64,000 nucleotides of DNA from an uncultured Lachnospiraceae bacterium. GTDB taxonomy: Bacteria > Bacillota > Clostridia > Lachnospirales > Lachnospiraceae. Each line of letters begins with the position of its first letter. Position 1 is the stretch's first letter. The stretch lies in the NCBI GenBank assembly GCA_947630805.1, contig CANRIV010000006.1:54980-118979 (forward strand). The letters run 5' to 3'. The position numbers were made by a program, and so were the translations under genes. Positions 1-8,202 of the stretch are shown here, piece by piece. The notes under the pieces were generated by a model. The model was not told where the DNA came from, did not search any database, and saw only the letters and a program-made list of their open reading frames with translations.

Positions 1-1014
1 TGTTCCCGGAAGCATATAATCGTCTCCGGAAAGATTTTTTGGTCCATCTACCGCTATATAAATACTATCCGGATTTTTCACATGCAAAGCCTTTTCCTGG
101 TCGGCCATATCCGTATATTGATATATCATACAAAAATATTGTCCATTGTTAATTTTTTCTGACATCTGAGTTCTCGTATCCAGAAAAATTTCATCTTTCA
201 GTAACCCTTCACTGCCCAAACGTCGAAATGCCTTTAACCACGTGATATAATCTTTATTTTTCAACCTGTCAATAGACTTTCCGTTTTTATCTACATAAGG
301 CACCGCAAGAAAGTCCATCAGATAATTGTCAAAAGAGTCGCATCCGATACTGTTAAATTCTGTGCTGCCAACAGGAATCATTTCTTTTCCATCTACCTGT
401 GGAAACATTTCCGCCGCTTTTTCTACTGCTTTCACAAAACCTTCAGGAGTTGTCATATCAGGTTTTCCAATTGCCTCGTACATGTCTTTTCTCACAAGAA
501 ATGTCTCATTGGATGCCAGATTATCATATTTTTTATAATCTGAAGGAGAACATGCTGAATTTGGATACTGATATAAATGCCCGTCCTCACTCGTATGCCA
601 TTTTACAACTTCTTCATTTACAACATTATAAAAATATGTATCATATCGGTCTGCCAGTTCATCCAGGGCATAGACTTTTCCCTCGTGGATCATCTGACTG
701 ATTTCCGGCTCCCACCAGCCTAACGTCAATATATCCGGCAGCGTATCGGAAGCTATCATGGAATCCAGTTTTTCGTTAGCATTTCCACCCGGTACTACAA
801 AATCAATATCACATCCCGTTTTCTCTGTAATTGCTTTTGATACCATATTGTTTCCCCAGTCCGATGCAAACCAGGAAAAATTAATATACCATGATAATTG
901 TGTTTTCTCCTCTTTTTCCTGTTTCTTTTCTTTCTTTCCGCATCCCGGTATCACAGAAATAAGCATTATCACACTAAGTATTAATATTGCCCATCGTTTC
1001 ATATTTTGCTTCAT
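1..1014 (-). CDS. Extracellular solute-binding lipoprotein of an ABC importer (C-terminus outside the window)
   Basis: The first 338 codons of a substrate-binding protein are present; the rest lies left of the window. The N-terminus has two lysines, a hydrophobic segment and a lipobox-like end (VIPGC), followed by a charged KKEKK linker, so it should be a membrane-anchored lipoprotein on the outer face. The mature part resembles family 1 sugar or oligosaccharide binders (LPDILTLGWWEPE, LVRKDMYEAIGKP). The ATG at 1014 overlaps the TGA of the upstream RNase gene (ATGA) and has AGGAG 11 bases upstream, which favours it over the ATG at 1002. No permease or ATPase gene is visible, so the substrate is unknown. 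Family assignment is good, ligand is not. Confidence 0.82.
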   Translation of the reverse strand, partial: MKQNMKRWAILILSVIMLISVIPGCGKKEKKQEKEEKTQLSWYINFSWFASDWGNNMVSKAITEKTGCDIDFVVPGGNANEKLDSMIASDTLPDILTLGWWEPEISQMIHEGKVYALDELADRYDTYFYNVVNEEVVKWHTSEDGHLYQYPNSACSPSDYKKYDNLASNETFLVRKDMYEAIGKPDMTTPEGFVKAVEKAAEMFPQVDGKEMIPVGSTEFNSIGCDSFDNYLMDFLAVPYVDKNGKSIDRLKNKDYITWLKAFRRLGSEGLLKDEIFLDTRTQMSEKINNGQYFCMIYQYTDMADQEKALHVKNPDSIYIAVDGPKNLSGDDYMLPGT

Positions 1015-2150
1015 TTTTCCCTGCGCTCCTCTTTCAATATTTCATACAACGGTTTTTCATATTTCTTTCGGGACAATTCCATCAACCCCAAATTGGTAAA
1101 ACCGGCAACATCACATTGAGAAAAATCTCTTTTTGCTTCGACTTTTATTCTCTGCTCCAAATCATCATAATTTTCTTTTTCTTTCATATTAATAAAATCA
1201 ATAATAATAATTCCGGAAATATTACGCACCATAATCTGTCGGACAATCTCACTCACAGCTTCCAGATTAATTCTGCGAAACATTTCTTCCCGGTCTGTTT
1301 TTATTTCTGCCTTTCCGGTATTTACATCAATGACGGTCATCGCCTCCGTATATTCTATCACAAGATATGCACCGGAGCGCAGCCACACTTTTTTTCCCAA
1401 CGCTTCTCTGAGATACTTGTCCAAAGAATATTGGTTGCTCAGACTGATTCTACTCTCTTCCTGAAGTTTTATATAAATCCCTGCCTGGTTTAATTCCTCA
1501 TATGCCCTCCTGCAGTCTGTAATAATGTTACCTTCATACTTATTGCTAAAATCCCGGCAGCATTTCTCTATAAAATTCTGTTTCCAAATTGCGGTTTTGG
1601 GTAATGAATACAAAAATTTCTGCTGCATTGACTCGTAGTTTTGTATCAGTTCGCAGACCTGGCCGATAATCTCTTCTTTTGTATAATTGACACAGCAAGT
1701 TCTGAGAATAAAACCATATTTACTGTTTTGAAACGGCATCAGATATTCTCTTAAACAATTTCTGGTTTCTGTATCTTCTATTTTCCGGGAAATACTGATA
1801 TCTGTATTTCCCACAGTTAGTACGACACATTTTGAAGAAAGCTGAATACGCCATGTGAGTGAATATTCTTTGGTTTTTATCCGGTCCCCGGAGACCTGCA
1901 CCAACACTTTATCTCCCTGCCGTATCTTCTCCTTCATGCCTTTCAAGGGAAGAAATCCCTTCGCGTCCTCAAATTCCACAAAAGCGGCATTCAGGTTTTT
2001 TACAACATCTTTTACATAACCGCAATAAATATTTCCCAGAACAGAATCGCTCTCAAAATTATAAATTCTTGTTACTGTATCTTTATGAAATTCAAATCCT
2101 AACAGATGATTCTGAAAATAATCTGATATCACAAGACTGCTGTTATTCAA
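1011..2150 (-). CDS. Ribonuclease E/G family protein, short form
   Basis: This 379-residue protein has the RNase E/G order: a short N-terminal S1-like RNA-binding part (about residues 35-105) followed by the catalytic domain. The two metal-binding aspartates are seen in IDVNTG and in IIIDFINM. It should be an endoribonuclease for rRNA or mRNA processing. It is shorter than E. coli RNase G (489 aa) and stops right after the ELSRKKYEKPL segment, so the CPxC zinc-link motif that normally follows is absent. It overlaps the start of the TIGR03936 gene's stop by 8 bases and its own stop by 4 bases with the next gene. In Clostridia this gene commonly follows the TIGR03960/TIGR03936 pair, as here. 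Confidence 0.88.
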   Translation of the reverse strand: MNNSSLVISDYFQNHLLGFEFHKDTVTRIYNFESDSVLGNIYCGYVKDVVKNLNAAFVEFEDAKGFLPLKGMKEKIRQGDKVLVQVSGDRIKTKEYSLTWRIQLSSKCVVLTVGNTDISISRKIEDTETRNCLREYLMPFQNSKYGFILRTCCVNYTKEEIIGQVCELIQNYESMQQKFLYSLPKTAIWKQNFIEKCCRDFSNKYEGNIITDCRRAYEELNQAGIYIKLQEESRISLSNQYSLDKYLREALGKKVWLRSGAYLVIEYTEAMTVIDVNTGKAEIKTDREEMFRRINLEAVSEIVRQIMVRNISGIIIIDFINMKEKENYDDLEQRIKVEAKRDFSQCDVAGFTNLGLMELSRKKYEKPLYEILKEERREK

Positions 2151-2814
2151 TATTTCCTCCTATTTCGTCCAGAGAAACCAAACAGGCTCCCTGCGTACAA
2201 TACATATCCATCCTCTCGTATAAAATGTACTCCGGAAGAGATTGATGGGTATACTCTGCCAGGGCCTTCATAACCAGTTCCGGTTTCAGATTTGCTGCGC
2301 TTCCCTGTGCTATTTTCATAAAAATACCCTTTTTTTCCCAACGCATTTCATATATCATCGGACGGATATCTGTTTCCTTTTCACTTTTTTTGGTTTTCTT
2401 TAATACATTGATTTCATCCTGCAGCATAAAAGCCTTTAAATCGCTCTCATGGAATCTGTCCGTGTGGACAAAATAATCTGCCGCACTCACAATCGACATG
2501 CCATTTTTTGCTCCCTCAGGAAGAAGCTTCCAGCTGAGCACTTTAATCCCTTCCACATTTTCTCTGTTTACCCGCTCTATCATTTCTGCAGAGGGACCGG
2601 TACTGTACACTTCCAAATCAAAATATTCTCCCTGACTAATTTCTCCGACACCCAAAGGCGCGGCAAAAGACATTTTTTGATGTGGGGAAAACCCTTCTGA
2701 ATACACCACATCAATTTCAGCTCTGCGCATTACTTTCTGAAAGTATCTCACCATGTCCAAATGTCCGACAAATTTCATGACGCCCTGTTTTAAAAACCGT
2801 ACTCTAATTTTCAT
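2143..2814 (-). CDS. TIGR03936 family radical-SAM-associated protein (DUF2344)
   Basis: A 223-residue protein matching the small partner of the TIGR03960 radical SAM protein; the beginning (KIRVRFLKQG.MKFVGHLD) and the EGFSPHQKMSFAAPLGVG segment are typical of the family. Its biochemical role is not established. The start at 2814 is chosen because AAGGAGG sits 8 bases upstream; a longer frame to 2844 has no such site. The gene overlaps the end of the upstream radical SAM gene by 11 bases and the start of the RNase gene by 8 bases, so the three are probably translationally coupled. Confidence 0.88.
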   Translation of the reverse strand: MKIRVRFLKQGVMKFVGHLDMVRYFQKVMRRAEIDVVYSEGFSPHQKMSFAAPLGVGEISQGEYFDLEVYSTGPSAEMIERVNRENVEGIKVLSWKLLPEGAKNGMSIVSAADYFVHTDRFHESDLKAFMLQDEINVLKKTKKSEKETDIRPMIYEMRWEKKGIFMKIAQGSAANLKPELVMKALAEYTHQSLPEYILYERMDMYCTQGACLVSLDEIGGNIE

Positions 2815-4669
2815 GACAGATACCTCCTTGAAAACCCGCGGCACCGCATCCGGAACATTTTTTCCGACAATTTTCGGTCACTTTTTCTTCCAGAGCATTA
2901 TGCCATTCACGCAGCAAAAACGCTTTTGTTACACCAGTGTCAATAAAATCCCACGGAAAGATTTCTTCTTCGCTCCGCGTTCTGGTAACATAAAAGTTAA
3001 AATCAATATTATTTTCTTTTATGGATTCTCTCCACAACTCTTCCCGATGACACTCCGACCAGGCATCAAAAATTCCACCCTTTTTGTACACTGACAAAAT
3101 CAGGGAAGATAATTTCCGGTCGCCGCGCGCCAGCAGTCCTTCCAGAACACTGATATCGGATTCATGCCAGTTATATTTAATACTTTTGCGGTTTCTCACT
3201 GTCTTTAATTTATCATTTACTCTGTGTGCTTTTTCTAAAAATACTTCGGCAGAACACATTGGGGCCCACTGAAACGGAGTAAAAGGTTTGGGCACAAAAA
3301 AGGATGTACTCGCGGTAATCTGGCATTTTCCATTTCGCTGTTCTTTTGGCACAGTATCATAATAAAGCTCCGCAATTTCTTCACATAAATCTATGATTCC
3401 ATCGACATCTTCATTGGTTTCCGTCGGCTGACCCAGCATAAAATAGAGTTTGACTTTATTCCAGCCTCCGCGAAATGCCTGTTCGGCTCCATACATGATT
3501 TCTTCTTTTGTGAGACCTTTATTGATTACATTTCTCATCCGCTGTGTGCCTGCTTCCGGAGCAAAAGTGATAGAGCTTTTCTTAACATCCTGCACCTTAC
3601 TCATGACATCAAGGGAAAAAGCATCAATCCGTAACGATGGAAGGGATATATTAATTTTTCTGTTGTTGCACTCTGCGATTAAAAAATCAATCAATTCCTG
3701 CAAACGGCTATAGTCGCTTGTGCTGAGCGAGCTAAGCGAAATCTCATTATGTCCGGTCGACTGCAGCATAGAAACTGCCAGTGTTTTCAGCCGTTCCAGA
3801 TTTTTTTCCCGTAAAGGCTTATAAACAGATCCCGCCTGACAGAAACGACACTGTCTGATGCAGCCCCGCTGTATCTCAAGTACGCAGCGATCCTGTGTAA
3901 CTTTCAAATATGGCACCAAAGGTTTTTCCGGATATGTTACACAATCAAAATCCAGAACAATATCTTTTTTTACTTTAGACGGAGCATGTTTATTTTCAGG
4001 TATCATTGCCTGAATCGTACCATCGTCATTATATTTTACCGCATAAAATAAGGGAACATATATACAGGAAATGTCTGCCGCCATTTCCAGAAAGTCTTTC
4101 CTGCTCCCACCCTTTTTCTTATTTTCTTTATATAAATCTATCAATTCATAATATTTTGTTTCGCCTTCTCCGATATAAAAAAGATCAAAGAAATCTGCAA
4201 TCGGCTCCGGATTGTAAGCACAGGGGCCTCCTCCGATAACAATAGGATCCTCTTCCCCTCTGTCTTTTGCAAGCAGCGGAATATTTCCCAAATCAAGAAT
4301 CTGAAGAATGTTTGTATAACACATTTCATACTGCAGCGTTATCCCCAAAAAATCAAATTCCAAAATCGGATCCTGAGATTCCAGAGCAAACAACGGAATC
4401 TCCTGCGCTCTCATAATATCATCCAAGTCGGTCCAGGGAGAAAAAACTCTTTCACAGTAAACATCATCCCGTCTGTTCAACATATCATAAATAATCTGCA
4501 TTCCAAGATGTGACATACCGATTTCATAGACATCAGGAAAACACATGGCAAATCTTACTTCTGCTTTTTCAGGGTCTTTTCGGACCATATTGACTTCGTT
4601 TCCAATGTATCTGGCAGGTTTTTCTATCTTCATCAAAATTTCATCACGCAATGCCTGTTTCGTCATCAT
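2804..4669 (-). CDS. TIGR03960 family B12-binding-type radical SAM protein
   Basis: A 621-residue radical SAM enzyme. The CxxxCxxC cluster motif is in RGCIRQCRFCQAG near the middle, preceded by a cobalamin-binding-like N-terminal domain (FPDVYEIGMSHLGMQI) and followed by the TIM-barrel part (SSLSTSDYSRL, FAPEAGTQRMRNVINKGL). The C-terminal CRKKCSGCGA cysteines could bind a second cluster or metal. The substrate is unknown. AGGAGG lies 4 bases before the first ATG and 7 before the second (4666), so the true start may be 4666. Its leader carries a structured element shared with zapA (4673-4722). First gene of the block that continues with the TIGR03936 gene and the RNase. Confidence 0.9.
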   Translation of the reverse strand: MMTKQALRDEILMKIEKPARYIGNEVNMVRKDPEKAEVRFAMCFPDVYEIGMSHLGMQIIYDMLNRRDDVYCERVFSPWTDLDDIMRAQEIPLFALESQDPILEFDFLGITLQYEMCYTNILQILDLGNIPLLAKDRGEEDPIVIGGGPCAYNPEPIADFFDLFYIGEGETKYYELIDLYKENKKKGGSRKDFLEMAADISCIYVPLFYAVKYNDDGTIQAMIPENKHAPSKVKKDIVLDFDCVTYPEKPLVPYLKVTQDRCVLEIQRGCIRQCRFCQAGSVYKPLREKNLERLKTLAVSMLQSTGHNEISLSSLSTSDYSRLQELIDFLIAECNNRKINISLPSLRIDAFSLDVMSKVQDVKKSSITFAPEAGTQRMRNVINKGLTKEEIMYGAEQAFRGGWNKVKLYFMLGQPTETNEDVDGIIDLCEEIAELYYDTVPKEQRNGKCQITASTSFFVPKPFTPFQWAPMCSAEVFLEKAHRVNDKLKTVRNRKSIKYNWHESDISVLEGLLARGDRKLSSLILSVYKKGGIFDAWSECHREELWRESIKENNIDFNFYVTRTRSEEEIFPWDFIDTGVTKAFLLREWHNALEEKVTENCRKKCSGCGAAGFQGGICHEN

Positions 4670-4672
4670 TTA

Positions 4673-4722
4673 CCTCCTAATGTTTTCCCCGAAAACACCT
4701 GTGTTCCATGGAAAACACAAAC
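4673..4722 (-). promoter_or_regulatory. Structured leader element, copy A (shared with zapA leader)
   Basis: Read on the minus strand, the block GTTTGTGTTTTCC is followed 20-odd bases later by GGAAAACATTAGGAGG, which ends in the Shine-Dalgarno of the radical SAM gene. TGTTTTCC and GGAAAACA pair perfectly over 8 bp, with a smaller inner hairpin (AACA/TGTT, loop CAGG). The same arrangement recurs at 35467-35517 ahead of zapA. There is no U-run, so translational rather than transcriptional control would be expected. I do not recognise it as a named RNA family. Confidence 0.5.
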
Positions 4723-4739
4723 CCGTGGGTAAGGTTTTT

Positions 4740-5378
4740 TTATCTTTTTAATTGTTTTTCAATGAATAAAGGCAGTTCCCGAATGGATTGAATAGAATCT
4801 CTTTCTCTGTCCAATTTTCCAAATCCATAGGCGGCATGAATAAATTCTGCTCCAGCCTTGTCGGTTGCCTCCATATCTCCCTGTGTATCTCCAATATAAA
4901 ACACTTTGTCCAGTTGGTTTCTCCGGGCAACCAGTTTTATATTCTCTGATTTTGGAAGTTTTGTATTTCCTGCATTTTCCGTATCCGTAATATATTTTTC
5001 AAAATTGAAATATCTTAAAAAAGTTTCTATATATCCCTGCTGACAGTTACTTACGACAAAAAGACTATACTTTTTTGATAGTTTCTCAAAAACATCTTCC
5101 ACTCCGTCATATAAAGTCCCTCCATGAACTGCGAGATATTGCTTTTCGTAGGAACAGCACTCTTGCAATATTTCATAGCGAAGCGGCACGTCCACTTCAG
5201 GAAAAAGATTATCCGCAATATCTTCCATTACCTTTCCCATCTGTCCCATCAATATTTCAGGAGTTATCTGTATATCTATATTCTCTTTATCTTTCAATAC
5301 TATATTCCATGAATGCGCAATGTTTTCTGCCGCATTCCATAATGTCCCATCCAAATCAAAAATAATACCAATTTTCAT
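4740..5378 (-). CDS. HAD family hydrolase (phosphoglycolate phosphatase-like)
   Basis: A 212-residue HAD phosphatase. Motif I is FDLDGTLW with the nucleophile and acid-base aspartates, motif II is VVSNCQ, motif III has the lysine of TKLPKSENI, and motif IV is IGDTQGDMEA. The helical cap insertion follows motif I, as in the Gph/PGMB subfamily, so it should dephosphorylate a small phospho-metabolite in the cytosol. The start at 5378 has AGGA 10 bases upstream; an in-frame ATG at 5387 is too close to that site. It is divergent from the PHP gene and 70 bases upstream of the radical SAM gene, whose leader element follows its stop codon. Confidence 0.85.
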   Translation of the reverse strand: MKIGIIFDLDGTLWNAAENIAHSWNIVLKDKENIDIQITPEILMGQMGKVMEDIADNLFPEVDVPLRYEILQECCSYEKQYLAVHGGTLYDGVEDVFEKLSKKYSLFVVSNCQQGYIETFLRYFNFEKYITDTENAGNTKLPKSENIKLVARRNQLDKVFYIGDTQGDMEATDKAGAEFIHAAYGFGKLDRERDSIQSIRELPLFIEKQLKR

Positions 5379-5511
5379 ATTTATCATTTCCTGTATAGTT
5401 TTTAATATTGTGTTATGCTATAATATAGTGCGAAAATAAATTCTATTTAATCATACTATACAAGATAAATTTTTACAACAAACCAGTTTACAAAAAAATG
5501 GAGATTTCATC

Positions 5512-6183
5512 ATGTACTTATACGAGACACACATGCACACAAAATACGGCAGTTCCTGCGCTTCTATTTCAGGAAGTGAACAGGCAGTTTCTTATAAAAA
5601 AGCAGGCTATACGGGAATTATTATCACAGAACATTTTTTTCGTGGAAGCACCAGTTTGATTCCACACCATCTCTCTTGGGAAGAACGGATTTTATTATAT
5701 TGCAGAGGATACGAAGAAGCCAAAAAAACTGGAGATAAAATCGGTCTTCAAGTATTCTTCGGTTGGGAAGAAACGTTTGACAGCCAGGATTTTTTGGTTT
5801 ATGGCTTAGATAAGGAATGGCTTTTGAATCATCCGGAAATGGAACACTGGACGCTGGAGCAGCAGTTTCTCGAAGTGAATAAATATGGCGGCATGGTTAT
5901 TCATGCCCATCCGTTCCGTGACAGGCCTTACATTGACAAAATCCGTCTCTATCCGAGACTGGTCAATGGCGTGGAAACATACAATGCCTCTAACTCGGAA
6001 CAGGAAAATCAAAACGCTTATATCTATGCAAAAAAATATAATCTTCCCATGACTGCCGGTGGAGATACCCATCATCCTGGAATGACCGGCTCCGGTATCC
6101 GGGTAGAAAAAAAATTTGACTCCATCAAAGACTATATTCGTACAATAAAAAATCACGAATATATGGAATTAATATATCATTAA
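5512..6183 (+). CDS. PHP domain-containing phosphoesterase
   Basis: A 223-residue single-domain PHP protein. The metal-binding HMHT motif is at the N-terminus (YETHMHTKYGSS), with TEHFF, HAHPF and GDTHHPG supplying further histidine and aspartate ligands in the expected order. It is likely a metal-dependent phosphoesterase; the substrate cannot be read from sequence. GGAG lies 8 bases before the ATG. It stands alone on the plus strand between the divergent HAD gene and the convergent his operon and ends 4 bases before a shared terminator. Confidence 0.85.
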   Translation: MYLYETHMHTKYGSSCASISGSEQAVSYKKAGYTGIIITEHFFRGSTSLIPHHLSWEERILLYCRGYEEAKKTGDKIGLQVFFGWEETFDSQDFLVYGLDKEWLLNHPEMEHWTLEQQFLEVNKYGGMVIHAHPFRDRPYIDKIRLYPRLVNGVETYNASNSEQENQNAYIYAKKYNLPMTAGGDTHHPGMTGSGIRVEKKFDSIKDYIRTIKNHEYMELIYH

Positions 6184-6186
6184 GTG

Positions 6187-6220
6187 AAAAAGAGAGTTCC
6201 TCTTCGGAACTCTCTTTTTT
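6187..6220. terminator. Bidirectional rho-independent terminator (PHP gene / his operon)
   Basis: GAGAGTTCC and GGAACTCTC form a perfect 9-bp stem (6192-6200 / 6206-6214) with loop TCTTC. It is flanked by an A-run on the left and a T-run on the right, so it can end the plus-strand PHP transcript and the minus-strand his operon. Confidence 0.9.
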
Positions 6221-6234
6221 ATCTGTTTTTAACC

Positions 6235-7539
6235 TTACCTTCTGGACAATTCTTTTGTAATTTCTCTCCAGGAAACTCCCTTTTCCGCCATCAGTACCAT
6301 CACATGATAAAGAAAGTCAGATATCTCATATTTTATTTCCTGAGAATCTGGATTTTTTGCTGCGATTATAATTTCTGTTGCCTCTTCTCCTACCTTTTTT
6401 AAAATTTTATCTATTCCTTTATCAAAGAGATAATTTGTGTAAGAGCCCTCCTTCGGATTTTGTTTACGATTAAGAATGATATTATATACATCTTCAAATA
6501 CTCTCATAGGATTCGTATCATCATACTCTTTTTTTACCAGTTGGTGAAAGAAACAGCTCTCTGCACCTGTGTGGCATGGCACACCAATCTGACGGACTTT
6601 TGCCAGCATTGTATCCAAGTCACAATCCATAGATAATTCTTTAACATATTGGTAATGACCGGACGTTTCTCCTTTTACCCAAATCTGATTTCGGCTTCTG
6701 CTGAAATAAGTCATTTTACCGGATTGGATTGTCATATCAAAAGCCTGCTCATTCATATATGCCAGCATCAATACCTGCTCCGTCTTATAATCCTGGACAA
6801 TAACTGGTATCATACCGTCCTGATTTGTTTTAAATTCACTAAATTTGAAAGGACTTTCAAAAAGATTAACATCTATACCCTTTTCCTTTAAAACGGTCTT
6901 ATATCCCATAAAATCAAACGTAGAAACATATTCTGCCAGAGAAATACCGTAAACGTCTGTCATGTTTTTTTCTATCTGAGAAGAAGATGATATGGATGGT
7001 TGCAAATCACTCTCATATAGCAGAACTGGTATGTCATGTTTTTCACATGCAGCAATACATTTGATAAGATTTTGCCGGTTTGGATTCCGGATAATAATCA
7101 GTCCTGCACCATCCTGTTTCCACTGTCCGTTTTTTGCGTCATCATATGTTTCAGAAATCAAAACAGCAACGTGATCTCTCCCAAATCTGTCCGAAGCTTC
7201 TTTCAGTAAATCCGCATTATCCGGCTTTTCCATATCCAGCACTGCCATTTTGGCACCGGCATAAATATATTTTTTGACATCTTCCAGACGTTTTACATTT
7301 CCGCCGGCTATCATAGGAATATCAACGGCATCTGATATCCGTATCATCGTGCTGATATTTGCTTCATGTTCTCTGTCATTTTCAGAAAGATCAAAGACCA
7401 GAAGTTCATCTGCTCCGTTATTATCATATATTGTGGCAAGTTCTACTCCGTCTCCATCCCCGATAAGCTGCTTTGTATCCGGACAGACCGCCTGCCCCTC
7501 ATAGAGATAAATCGCAGGAATTAATTTTATTTTTGGCAT
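6235..7539 (-). CDS. hisIE: HisIE with an N-terminal degenerate HisF-like domain
   Basis: 434 residues in three parts. Residues 1-230 look like HisF (GVELATIYDNNGADELL, IPMIAGGNVKRLEDVKKY, LKEKGIDVNL) but the catalytic aspartates are gone: HisF Asp11 is Tyr11 (IPAIYLYEG) and the Asp130 position is Ser129 (VLISE). Residues 238-335 are HisI, phosphoribosyl-AMP cyclohydrolase, with metal ligands in DCDLD and PCHTGAESCF. Residues 346-434 are HisE, phosphoribosyl-ATP pyrophosphohydrolase, with GEEATEIIIAAK. The two C-terminal activities do steps 2 and 3 of histidine synthesis. Last gene of the operon; its ATG shares one base with the hisB stop (TAATG). The N-terminal domain may be structural or regulatory. 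Confidence 0.93.
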   Translation of the reverse strand: MPKIKLIPAIYLYEGQAVCPDTKQLIGDGDGVELATIYDNNGADELLVFDLSENDREHEANISTMIRISDAVDIPMIAGGNVKRLEDVKKYIYAGAKMAVLDMEKPDNADLLKEASDRFGRDHVAVLISETYDDAKNGQWKQDGAGLIIIRNPNRQNLIKCIAACEKHDIPVLLYESDLQPSISSSSQIEKNMTDVYGISLAEYVSTFDFMGYKTVLKEKGIDVNLFESPFKFSEFKTNQDGMIPVIVQDYKTEQVLMLAYMNEQAFDMTIQSGKMTYFSRSRNQIWVKGETSGHYQYVKELSMDCDLDTMLAKVRQIGVPCHTGAESCFFHQLVKKEYDDTNPMRVFEDVYNIILNRKQNPKEGSYTNYLFDKGIDKILKKVGEEATEIIIAAKNPDSQEIKYEISDFLYHVMVLMAEKGVSWREITKELSRR

Positions 7540-8126
7540 TATAATGTTCCTTTCGTTGATAATACGTCTGTAATTCTGTTATCTTTTTCCGTGGCCTGAT
7601 CCAGAGCCTTGGCAAAAGCTTTGAAGATTCCTTCAATCATATGATGATTGTTTCCAGGCTCCAACATTTTAACATGCAGATTCATCCCGGTTGTGTAAGT
7701 CAGTGCATGGAAAAATTCTTTTACCATTTCCGTATCAAAATAGCCAACCCGCTCTGTAGTAAAATCTACCTGAAATACCAGATAAGGTCTTCCGGATAAA
7801 TCTAAAGCACAGAGAACAAGAGATTCATCCATTGGAAGAATCATACTTCCATATCGGTGAATAGACTTTTTATCCCCCAAAGCTTTTCTGAGGGCCACGC
7901 CAAGAGCAATTCCTGTATCCTCGATTGTGTGATGACTGTCCACATACAAATCACCTGTCACCTTCACCGTCAGGTCAAATAGCCCATGCTTTGCAAAACT
8001 AATCAGCATGTGGTCAAAAAATCCAATGCCTGTATCTACTTCTGCTTTTCCTGTTCCGTCCAGATTGATTATAACTTGAATCTTGGTTTCTTTGGTTTCT
8101 CTGGAACATTCTCCAACTCGATTCAT
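7539..8126 (-). CDS. hisB: Imidazoleglycerol-phosphate dehydratase
   Basis: 195 residues, the usual length of a monofunctional HisB without the phosphatase domain. Metal-binding histidine motifs are present (FFDHMLISFAKHGLF, DSHHTIED, FFHALTYTTGMNLH and GNNHHMIE). It dehydrates imidazoleglycerol phosphate to imidazole-acetol phosphate. GGGAGG lies 6 bases before the ATG. There is a 76-base gap to hisD upstream with no gene in it, and the stop overlaps the hisIE start. Confidence 0.97.
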   Translation of the reverse strand: MNRVGECSRETKETKIQVIINLDGTGKAEVDTGIGFFDHMLISFAKHGLFDLTVKVTGDLYVDSHHTIEDTGIALGVALRKALGDKKSIHRYGSMILPMDESLVLCALDLSGRPYLVFQVDFTTERVGYFDTEMVKEFFHALTYTTGMNLHVKMLEPGNNHHMIEGIFKAFAKALDQATEKDNRITDVLSTKGTL

Positions 8127-8202
8127 AAAATCCTCCCTTTTGCCTGAAAATATATTATTTCATTCCATTTCGTCCTGCTTTTCCGGTTTATACTCTGCCG
8201 GA

